The translations under genes and the position numbers were made by a program. Under the pieces are notes generated by a model. It was not told the DNA's origin. It did no database searches and saw only the letters and a list, made by a program, of their open reading frames with translations. A stretch of DNA of 64,000 nucleotides from Ectothiorhodospiraceae bacterium (GTDB taxonomy: Bacteria > Pseudomonadota > Gammaproteobacteria > Nitrococcales > Aquisalimonadaceae): positions 1 through 64,000 of the forward strand of contig JAFIFV010000075.1 of assembly GCA_020831845.1 (NCBI GenBank). Reading direction: 5' to 3'. Shown one piece after another: positions 42,700 to 49,795 of the stretch; within the stretch, counting starts at the first letter, position 1, and each line of letters begins with the position of its first letter.

Positions 42700-43488
42700 A
42701 TGGGGAAATCATTGCTCGCCAGCGTGCCGCTTGCCCTGTTCGGCATGGCGACACTGGCCGGCACCGTGCACGGACAGGACGCCCGGACGCTGGTGGTCGC
42801 CGCCGATATCTGGTGCCCCTATAACTGTGAGCCCCACGACGAGAATCGGGGTTACCTGGTGGATCTGCTGGAGGAGGTATTCACACCGCACGGCTTCGCA
42901 ATCGAGTACCGGGTCATGCCGTGGGCACGAGCCCTGATCGAGGTTGAACGTGGTCTGATCGACGGGGTACTCGGCGTGGTCAGGGGCAATCAGGGCGGCA
43001 CACTGATCGGCGACGAACCCGTGGGCCGGGACGAAACCGTACTGGTGGTCCGGCGTGGCGAGGAATTCGAATACTCCCGCCCGGACGACCTGGATGACAA
43101 GGCCATTGGCAGGATTGCCGGCTACTCTTATGACGGCCTGGGTCCATTCGATGCCTACCTGGCCGTTCGCAGCTATGATTCCAGGGAGATTTACGTCATC
43201 CACCATGACAAACCGCTGGAATCACTGCTCTCCATGCTGCAGGACGGCCGTATCGATGTCTTTCCGGAGAACCGTTACGTGGCGAACCACACTATCTACA
43301 GGCTTGGACTCTACGGGGCGGTGTCGATGCTGGAAACCGGTCTGGGCGATGATATTTTTGTCGCATTTGCGCCCAACGAGACGGGAGAAAGGAAGCTGGC
43401 CATTCTGGATGAAGGAGTAAGAGCGCTCAAGGACTCCGGACGGTTTGCGGACATTCTCTCCCGTTATGGTATCGACGAATCGAACTAG
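42700..43488 (+). CDS. Periplasmic solute-binding protein (family 3 type)
   Basis: This 262-aa exported binding protein has a signal peptide (LASVPLALFGMATLAGTVHG, cleavage before QDART). The PBPb-type fold shows LVVAADIWCPYNCEPHDENR, YLVDLLEEVFTPHGF and LDEGVRALKDSGRFADIL. Two cysteines (Cys38, Cys42) lie close together near the ligand mouth. No ABC permease or ATPase is nearby. Instead, 30 bp downstream is a membrane-bound GGDEF-EAL enzyme, so this is likely its ligand-sensing partner. The ligand may be an amino acid or other small anion, not readable. ATG has GAGGG upstream. Confidence 0.87.
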   Translation: MGKSLLASVPLALFGMATLAGTVHGQDARTLVVAADIWCPYNCEPHDENRGYLVDLLEEVFTPHGFAIEYRVMPWARALIEVERGLIDGVLGVVRGNQGGTLIGDEPVGRDETVLVVRRGEEFEYSRPDDLDDKAIGRIAGYSYDGLGPFDAYLAVRSYDSREIYVIHHDKPLESLLSMLQDGRIDVFPENRYVANHTIYRLGLYGAVSMLETGLGDDIFVAFAPNETGERKLAILDEGVRALKDSGRFADILSRYGIDESN

Positions 43489-43518
43489 CGCCGGGAAACA
43501 GATCGGGAGGGAGCCCCC

Positions 43519-45834
43519 GTGGTCCCGGTGAAAAGTATTACCGGGCGCATTGCCGCGATCGCCATCGGGCTGGTGGTTTGCGGTATAGCCTTCGCCATCC
43601 TGGGCGCCACGTGGATCCTTTACGACCGCTCGGTGGGCGAGTACCAGGCCCGCCTGGAGCGGCAGCTGAGCAGCCTGTCGGTCGCACTGGTGCAACCGCT
43701 GTGGTCCTTCGACAGCCAGAGCATCGAGAGCATCTGCAACGCCTTCGGATCCCACAATGATGTCGCCAGGGTCCGGGTCATCGGCGACAACCCCGCGCAA
43801 CCGCACTGCGACATAGATGACAACTCCACGCTGAACACCATCTTCGGCACCCGTGACGTGGTCTACCAGGGGCGTCATCTGGGCACGGTGGAAATCGGTA
43901 TCAGCATGGTTTCTCTTCGGGAAACGCTTGAGAGCCTGATCATTTTCGGACTGGTCAGCGCCCTTCTGGTGTCCTTGCTGGTTGCGGCCGGTATTCAGCG
44001 GCTGTTGCACATTTTTCTCAGGACGCCGCTGGACACGCTGTCCAACTGGGCACGGGAGATGTCCCAGGGGCAATACAGTGCGCTGTCCGGCACCATTTCT
44101 GAAGTGGAGTTGCGGGAACTCGCCGACCGCTTCCAGGACATGGCGGAAATCATTGCCTCCCGGGAGATGGAGCTGCGAAAGCTTTCCATGGCCACCGAGC
44201 AGAGCCCGGCCGCGGTGGTGATCACCGACCCCGATGGCCGTATCGAATACGTCAACCAGGCATTCGAAAGCATTACCGGGTTTTCCGCCGAAGAGGTCAA
44301 GGGCAGCACGGCCAGCCCCATGAAGACGGGCGATCTGCCCGATGATGAGCAAGAACGGCTATGGGCCACCATCCGCGCCGGAGAATCCTGGCAGGGCGAA
44401 TTCGTCAACACCACCAAGGACGGTCGCGTGATCTGGGAGGAAACGCGCATTGCGCCGATCGTCGGCGCGGACGGAACCATCCGCAACTATGTCGCCATCC
44501 GCGAGGACGTCACGCTGCAGAAGGAGCAGGAAGAACAGATTCTGCACCAGGCCCATTACGACAGCCTGACCCACCTGCCCAATCGCCTGCTCTGCATCGA
44601 CCGCCTGGGGCAGTACATCAACGAAGCGCGACGCCGGCGTACGCATCTCGCAGTCATGTTCCTGGACATGGACGATTTCAAGAAAGTGAATGACACCATG
44701 GGCCATGAAGTGGGTGACGAACTACTGCGCCAGGTGGCTACGCGCCTGTCCTCGGCGGTGCGGGAGGAAGACACCGTAGGCCGCCTGGGCGGCGATGAAT
44801 TCATCATCCTGGCGGGGGAACTGGGGGCACCGGAAGATGCCAGCACCCTAGCCGAACACCTCATGGAACAATTCAGGACGCCGTTCGTGCTCCGGGATCG
44901 TGAGATTCTGATGACCGCCAGCATCGGCATCGCCTGTTTCCCCCATGACGGCTCGGCCACCGCGGAACTGCTGCGCAATGCCGACACGGCCATGTATTAC
45001 TCGAAGAAGCAGGGCCGCAATACGTTCCACTATTTCGATGCCTCAATGAACCTGCAGGCCTTCCGCCGGCTGCAACTGGAGGAACGGCTGCAGCGCGCCA
45101 CCGAGCAACGCAAACTGGAGGTGTACTACCAACCCATCGTGGACGTACGGACTGGCCGCTGGCGCGGAGCGGAGGCGCTGCTACGCTGGAACGACGCTGA
45201 ACTGGGGGAGATATCACCAACCGAGTTTGTCCCCATTGCCGAGCAGAACAGTCTGATCGTGCCCATCGGCCTGCAGGTTGTGAGACGCGCGGCAATTGCG
45301 GCCAGGGAATGGCAAAGCCACTACGGCGAGGGCTTCGCCGTCTCCGTTAATGTGTCGCCCCGGCAGTTCCGGGAGCGGGATCTGGCGGACAGCATTGCGC
45401 TGTCCTTGCGCGAGTCAGGGCTGGCTGGTGCCTCCCTGACCATGGAGATCACCGAAGGCGTGGTGATCTCCGGTCATCCGGACACCAATCACACATTGCA
45501 GGAACTCTCCCGGATGGGGGTTGGCATTGCCATGGACGATTTCGGCACCGGCTATTCATCGCTGAGTTATCTGCGTAGCTACCCCTTCACCAGCCTGAAG
45601 ATCGATCGCACCTTCATCAACGACCTCACCGCCAACCCCGCCGGCCGGGAACTGGTCAGCGTCGCCATCCAGATGGGACATGCCCTGGGCATGAAGGTGG
45701 TCGCGGAAGGTGTGGAGACGCCGCAACAACTCTCGATACTGTCCGAACTCGGCTGCGATTTCGCGCAGGGCTTTCTGTTCAGCGAGGCCGTGACGCAGCA
45801 GGAGCTGAGCGAACTGCTGGTGGCCAACGGCTGA
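43519..45834 (+). CDS. PAS-GGDEF-EAL cyclic-di-GMP enzyme with periplasmic sensor
   Basis: This 771-aa inner-membrane protein has two membrane helices (IAAIAIGLVVCGIAFAILGA near the start and SLIIFGLVSALLVSLLVAAG near residue 140) bracketing a periplasmic sensor of about 115 residues. A HAMP-like stretch, a PAS domain (MATEQSPAAVVITDPDGRIE), a GGDEF domain with intact GGDEF at residues 424-428 and an I-site RxxD five residues before it, and an EAL domain (EALLRW with Glu552, then DDFGTGYSSLSYL) follow. Both activities look intact, with product inhibition of the cyclase. The start is GTG with GGAGGG upstream. Coupled to the binding protein 30 bp upstream, it forms a ligand-to-c-di-GMP pair. 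Confidence 0.94.
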   Translation: MVPVKSITGRIAAIAIGLVVCGIAFAILGATWILYDRSVGEYQARLERQLSSLSVALVQPLWSFDSQSIESICNAFGSHNDVARVRVIGDNPAQPHCDIDDNSTLNTIFGTRDVVYQGRHLGTVEIGISMVSLRETLESLIIFGLVSALLVSLLVAAGIQRLLHIFLRTPLDTLSNWAREMSQGQYSALSGTISEVELRELADRFQDMAEIIASREMELRKLSMATEQSPAAVVITDPDGRIEYVNQAFESITGFSAEEVKGSTASPMKTGDLPDDEQERLWATIRAGESWQGEFVNTTKDGRVIWEETRIAPIVGADGTIRNYVAIREDVTLQKEQEEQILHQAHYDSLTHLPNRLLCIDRLGQYINEARRRRTHLAVMFLDMDDFKKVNDTMGHEVGDELLRQVATRLSSAVREEDTVGRLGGDEFIILAGELGAPEDASTLAEHLMEQFRTPFVLRDREILMTASIGIACFPHDGSATAELLRNADTAMYYSKKQGRNTFHYFDASMNLQAFRRLQLEERLQRATEQRKLEVYYQPIVDVRTGRWRGAEALLRWNDAELGEISPTEFVPIAEQNSLIVPIGLQVVRRAAIAAREWQSHYGEGFAVSVNVSPRQFRERDLADSIALSLRESGLAGASLTMEITEGVVISGHPDTNHTLQELSRMGVGIAMDDFGTGYSSLSYLRSYPFTSLKIDRTFINDLTANPAGRELVSVAIQMGHALGMKVVAEGVETPQQLSILSELGCDFAQGFLFSEAVTQQELSELLVANG

Positions 45835-45919
45835 AACAATCGCGCCCCTGCCCTGTCGGACGGGCAACAAGCATTTCTTCAGAGCCGCAAACCCCAGCAA
45901 CCACGGAGACAATCCCGCG

Positions 45920-47839
45920 ATGGACCATGGCTACAGGGAACTGGTAGAGCAATGCATCCAGCAGCTTGATGGAAACATCGTGCTGGGCCTGCCCCTGGGC
46001 CTGGGCAAGCCCAACAGGCTGGTGAATGCGATCTACGAACGTGCCAGGGAGGATCCCGATATCAGGCTGGAGATCGTCACCGCTTTGTCACTCGCGCCGC
46101 CGACGCCCGGCAGTGACCTGGAGGCGCGATTCATCACACCGTTCTCCGAGCGGCATTTCGGCACGGACTACCCCCGGCTGCGTTACGCGGACGACCTGGC
46201 CAACGGGGAGTTGCCGGGCAACATCACCGTGACCGAGTTCTATCTGCTCTCCGGCAGCCAACTGGGCAACACGCACGCACAGCGGCAGTACATCTCCAGC
46301 AACTACACCCACGTGGCCCGAGACCTGGTGGATCGGGGCGTGAACCTGGCCGCGCAGCTTGTCGCCAGCAGGGAGACCCCCGAGGGTCCGCAATACAGCC
46401 TGAGCTGCAACCCGGACGTGACACTGGATGTGGCGGCGGAACTGAAGCGGCAGGGAAGCCCCTGCATCATCCTTGGCCAGATCCATCCCGAGCTGCCGTT
46501 CATGGAAGGTGACGCCATGGTCGAGGCGGACTTCTTCGACCAGCTGCTCAAGGACGACCCCAGGCAACCCCTGTTCGCCATGCCGCGCGGCCCGGTGTCC
46601 AGCCAGGACTATGCCGTGGGCCTGAACGCCAGTGCCCTGATCGCCGATGGCGGCACACTGCAGATCGGTATCGGCTCCCTGAGCGACGCACTGGTCCATG
46701 GCCTGGTACTACGCCAGAAGCACAACGAGAGCTACCGGGGGGCGTTCCCGACGAATCTGCCGGGACAGGAGGCCATTGATGCCATCGGTGGCCGGGCAGC
46801 CCTGGAACAGGGGCTCTACGGAGCCAGCGAAATGTTCCTGGACGGCTTCATGCACCTGTACAAGGCCGGCGTGCTGAAGCGGGAGGTATTCGAGGACATC
46901 GAGCTGCAGAAGCTCGCGAACGAGGGGCGGCTCGCCCCTGACCACGAACGCGCCGGCGCCGGCAGGCTGATGGATGGCGGCTTCTTCCTGGGCTCCACCG
47001 ACTTCTACGACTGGCTGCGAGGGCTGGATGCGGAGGAACGGCCACGCTTCCGCATGAATTCCGTCGCCCGCATCAATCAGTTGTACGGCGGCAACGAGGA
47101 GCTGGAACTGTTGCAACGGCGGAACGCCCGTTTCATCAACAGTTGCATGATGGTGCACCTCACCGGCGCCGTGGTCTCCGACGGCCTGGAAGATCACCAG
47201 ATCGTGTCCGGCGTCGGTGGCCAGTACAACTTCGTGGCCATGGCGCATGCGATGCGGGACGGACGCTCGGTCATGATGCTGAGGAGTACGCGGGAAAGCG
47301 GTGGTCAACGCAAATCCAACATCGTCTGGCAGTACCCGCATACCACCGTCCCCCGCCACCTGCGGGACATCGTCGTCACCGAGTACGGTATCGCCAGCCT
47401 GCGCGGCCGCACCGACGAGGAATGCATCCAGGCCCTGATCTGCATCGCGGACAGCCAGTTCCAGGGTGGCCTCCGGCAGCAGGCCATCACCGCGGGGAAA
47501 CTGCGGGATGACTGGGAAATTCCGGCGCATGCCCGGAACAACACGCCGGGGACCGTGGACCACAGGCTCTCGGTGGCCGGCGGCAGCAGCCTCTTCCCCA
47601 CCTTCCCTTTCGGCAGCGATTTCACCCCGGTGGAGGAGCGGCTGATGACAGCCCTGCAGCGCATGAAAGCGGTGCAGAAGCAGCCCATGACGCTGGCCAA
47701 AGCGGTGCTGGCGGGCGGCCCGGAGGACGAGGAAGCCCTGGAGCGCATGGGGCTCGCCAACCCCGGAAGCGTGAAAGAGAAGCTCTACGCCCGGCTGCTT
47801 TGCTGGGGGCTGCATCAAGGGAACGCAGCGCGAGGCTGA
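45920..47839 (+). CDS. Acetyl-CoA hydrolase/transferase family protein
   Basis: This 639-aa CoA transferase/hydrolase family enzyme is longer than the usual 430-500 aa. N-terminal GNIVLGLPLGLGKPNRLVNA leads into the transferase fold. The C-terminal domain includes QIGIGSLSDALVHGLVLRQ, SDGLEDHQIVSGVGGQYNFV and VTEYGIASLRGRTDEEC. The C-terminal conserved pattern around GGQYNFVAMA is typical of AcetylCoA_hyd_C. It probably moves CoA between acetate and another acid. The extra length lies mainly between residues 250 and 400. The promoter region upstream is 85 bp. Direction and spacing make it a single gene. Confidence 0.9.
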   Translation: MDHGYRELVEQCIQQLDGNIVLGLPLGLGKPNRLVNAIYERAREDPDIRLEIVTALSLAPPTPGSDLEARFITPFSERHFGTDYPRLRYADDLANGELPGNITVTEFYLLSGSQLGNTHAQRQYISSNYTHVARDLVDRGVNLAAQLVASRETPEGPQYSLSCNPDVTLDVAAELKRQGSPCIILGQIHPELPFMEGDAMVEADFFDQLLKDDPRQPLFAMPRGPVSSQDYAVGLNASALIADGGTLQIGIGSLSDALVHGLVLRQKHNESYRGAFPTNLPGQEAIDAIGGRAALEQGLYGASEMFLDGFMHLYKAGVLKREVFEDIELQKLANEGRLAPDHERAGAGRLMDGGFFLGSTDFYDWLRGLDAEERPRFRMNSVARINQLYGGNEELELLQRRNARFINSCMMVHLTGAVVSDGLEDHQIVSGVGGQYNFVAMAHAMRDGRSVMMLRSTRESGGQRKSNIVWQYPHTTVPRHLRDIVVTEYGIASLRGRTDEECIQALICIADSQFQGGLRQQAITAGKLRDDWEIPAHARNNTPGTVDHRLSVAGGSSLFPTFPFGSDFTPVEERLMTALQRMKAVQKQPMTLAKAVLAGGPEDEEALERMGLANPGSVKEKLYARLLCWGLHQGNAARG

Positions 47840-47855
47840 TTCGGGATACGCGGGC

Positions 47856-48164
47856 TCAAGCCCGCGATGCGTGCGCGTCCAGTTCCGCGCAGAGCTGCCT
47901 GAGCCAGCCGCGTATCCCGACATCGCCGAGGTCAGGTCGTGGCATATAGCAGCAGCCGTAGTCAGACATGACCTTGCGTTCCAGCGCCGCGTCCGAGGGC
48001 TGCAGCAGCAGAGCCCTCAGCGAATCGGCGGTCGCGGTGGCACAGGCCTGCCCCGCATCCTCAACGAAGTTCTCGATGACGCCCTGCCAGTCGGATGCTT
48101 CCAGCGACCAGTCCTGATGAAAGCAGGCGCCGAAGAGCAGCTCGAGATGTTCGCACTGAGCCAT
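47856..48164 (-). CDS. CdiI-like contact-inhibition immunity protein
   Basis: This 102-aa acidic cytoplasmic protein matches the CdiI_2-type immunity family through LELLFGACFHQDWSLEASDW near the start and MSDYGCCYMP with GIRGWLRQL at the end. Family members neutralise the toxin tip of CdiA-type proteins. No CdiA, CdiB or toxin gene is in the window, so it is an orphan. Unlinked immunity genes can defend against neighbours' toxins. It lies 6 bp after the AAC(3)-I-like acetyltransferase gene on the same strand, so the two are probably co-transcribed. Confidence 0.7.
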   Translation of the reverse strand: MAQCEHLELLFGACFHQDWSLEASDWQGVIENFVEDAGQACATATADSLRALLLQPSDAALERKVMSDYGCCYMPRPDLGDVGIRGWLRQLCAELDAHASRA

Positions 48165-48170
48165 GGAGTA

Positions 48171-48662
48171 CTATCCCCCCTTCCTTGAGGAAGCGCTTAC
48201 AGCGATGTCGAAATGCAGCACGGATTCTCGGGCTCCAAGCCTGGAATACAAGGCGATGGCCGCTGCATCCTCGATGCCCGTATCGGCCTGCACGAAAATC
48301 ACGTAGGCACCGCGATCCGCTGCTATGCCTTTCAGACACTCGATGAGCCCGGTAGCAATCCCCTCGCGGCGGTGGCCTTCCGCCACCGCAAGATCATAGA
48401 GATAGACCTCGCTGCGTTCCTGCTCGAACTTCCGCAGCACATACGCGGCGATACCGCCCACCACCTCGTCAGCCTTCACCGCTGCCAACGCGATGAACTC
48501 CTCGCTGGCCAGCAGCCGTTCCATGTACTCCCTGCCCGGCCGGGCGGCGCAATAGGTCTCTTCTTCATGGAACGCTTTTCCGAACATGGCCAGCAGCCTG
48601 TCCATCAGAAGCAGATCAGAGGAGGAAAGCAGGTGAAAACGCACGTTCGTCCCGGCCGCCAT
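48171..48662 (-). CDS. AAC(3)-I-like GNAT acetyltransferase
   Basis: This 163-aa GNAT enzyme resembles aminoglycoside 3-N-acetyltransferase type I. Seen are MFGKAFHEEETYCAARPG, EEFIALAAVKADEVVGGIAA and YVLRKFEQERSEVYLYDLAV, then the acetyl-CoA loop HRREGIATGLIE and YVIFVQADTGIEDAAAIALY. These align strongly in order with AAC(3)-Ia. Resistance is not proven; a natural physiological substrate is possible in a chromosomal homologue. The last six codons overlap a dispersed repeat. No integron attC site was recognised on either side, so it is not evidently a gene cassette. Confidence 0.88.
   Translation of the reverse strand: MAAGTNVRFHLLSSSDLLLMDRLLAMFGKAFHEEETYCAARPGREYMERLLASEEFIALAAVKADEVVGGIAAYVLRKFEQERSEVYLYDLAVAEGHRREGIATGLIECLKGIAADRGAYVIFVQADTGIEDAAAIALYSRLGARESVLHFDIAVSASSRKGG
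48182..48200. repeat. Dispersed repeat, partial copy in a gene end
   Basis: CTTGAGGAAGCGCTTACAG keeps only the outer part of the repeat and encodes the last residues of the AAC(3)-I-like protein on the opposite strand. The neighbouring family members do not share this tail as far as I can tell. Confidence 0.45.
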
Positions 48663-48918
48663 GGCACGCCCCCGTATGTATCCCCAGAGACAACAGGACT
48701 TCCAGAAAAAGCCCCGGAATTCTCAGGCCGCCGTGCTCCGTGCCGGATTGCCCTGACGGCCGGGAGCAAGACGCCGCAGACCGTCATTCTACCTGCGACG
48801 TCTTGCGACAACACCACGGAGATCAGTCTGACACCTGGCATGGAAACCGGGATGGAGGACGCGTGCAGGATACAGTAGCGAGATGGGGCGCGCCGATACC
48901 AGGGCGCGCCCCCTGGGC
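48663..48918. repeat. Intergenic hairpin repeat region
   Basis: In these 256 bp no gene is convincing. GCAAGACGCCGCAG (48766-48779) and CTGCGACGTCTTGC (48793-48806) form a 14-bp stem with one mismatch around 13 bp. The left arm is the exact reverse complement of CTGCGGCGTCTTGC at 3052-3065 in the MITE-like element. Confidence 0.55.
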
Positions 48919-49332
48919 TCAGCGGTGGTAGTCGCCGGCGCGTTCCGGCTGATAGACGATTTCCTCGATCCGAACGCGCAGCGTGCCGCCACCCGGTTTG
49001 GGCCATTCGATCTCGTCGCCCTCGGACAGACCGAGCAATGCGCTGCCCACCGGTGCAAGTATTGAAATAGTTTGTCCATCCGCATCCACCTCACGCGGAT
49101 AGACGAGTGTCAACTGGAAATCCTTGCCCGAGCCGATCTCCCGAAACCGGACCGTGGAATTCATTGTGACCACCGTCGGCGGCATCTCACGCGTCGGAAC
49201 AACTTCCGCCCGCTCCAGTTCTTCTTCCAGTTCCGCTATCCCGGGCAGGTTTTTCTGGGCAAGCGGTTCCAGCAGCCGCTCCAACCGATCCAGATCCGTG
49301 TCCGAAATAATGATGCGCGGTTTTGTGGTCAT
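48919..49332 (-). CDS. rnk: Nucleoside diphosphate kinase regulator Rnk
   Basis: This 137-aa GreA/GreB-family protein of the Rnk type binds RNA polymerase and influences nucleotide pools. It has an N-terminal short coiled coil (LERLLEPLAQKNLPGIAELE) and a C-terminal FKBP-like domain (TVVTMNSTVRFREIGSGKDF, then LAPVGSALLGLSEGDEIEWP, then RVRIEEIVYQPE). The short coil lacks the long GreA arm, typical of Rnk. ATG 49332 has AGAGG upstream. A 50-bp inverted pair of the dispersed repeat lies immediately upstream of its start. Confidence 0.93.
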   Translation of the reverse strand: MTTKPRIIISDTDLDRLERLLEPLAQKNLPGIAELEEELERAEVVPTREMPPTVVTMNSTVRFREIGSGKDFQLTLVYPREVDADGQTISILAPVGSALLGLSEGDEIEWPKPGGGTLRVRIEEIVYQPERAGDYHR

Positions 49333-49350
49333 TTCATCCTCTGTATCAAC

Positions 49351-49400
49351 AAGGGAGCACTGAAGTGTCAGAAAAGCACCGAATACCACAGCGCTTCCCT
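49351..49400. repeat. 50-bp inverted pair of the dispersed repeat
   Basis: AGGGAGCACTGAAGTGTCAG on the left and GAATACCACAGCGCTTCCCT on the right face each other as an imperfect inverted repeat with about 9 bp between. It resembles the unit at 2911-2962 and lies just before rnk. Confidence 0.6.
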
Positions 49401-49486
49401 GGCGCCGAACCGAAATTATCCAAGGCGATATGGTAGCGTAACAGGGAACGCTCTCCCCTGCCCTGCCCGTGGAGGCCCGCAGCCAG

Positions 49487-49795
49487 ATGCCCAGTGATTG
49501 CTGGCACCAGATCAACCTGGGCGATGCGCTGACTGCAACGCAGCGACAGTCAGGTATCGAGCGCGACTTTGTGGCCGAATACGAGCGACGCGGCCGCCCA
49601 GCAGACATGGCTCTGTTCATTCGCCATGTCTCCGAAGGCAAGCTGCATTGCGATGTCGTCCTTTATTTTCCGCCGCAAGCATCAGCGTCTGCCACAGCAG
49701 CGAATGCGGACCGCTGCCCGGCGCCCGATCCCGAGGGGCTTGGCCTCCTGGCCGGTTCGCCTGACGCCTGGACTCGGCTCTTCGACAAACGCTGA
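49487..49795 (+). CDS. Hypothetical protein, 102 aa
   Basis: A small soluble protein opens MPSDCWHQINLGDALTATQR and has DMALFIRHVSEGKLHCDVVLYF in the middle, ending in AGSPDAWTRLF. The central alternating pattern looks like a beta-strand core, so the frame is likely coding, with codon use like its neighbours. ATG 49487 is preferred because GGAGG lies upstream; a GTG six codons earlier is possible. Its stop abuts the stop of the Pat-like gene head-on (TGATCA). The family is not recognised. Confidence 0.6.
   Translation: MPSDCWHQINLGDALTATQRQSGIERDFVAEYERRGRPADMALFIRHVSEGKLHCDVVLYFPPQASASATAANADRCPAPDPEGLGLLAGSPDAWTRLFDKR

Noticed and set aside
48171-48918. Integron cassette around the AAC(3)-I-like gene
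   Set aside because: The 48766-48806 hairpin lacks the attC core sites and no integrase is present.
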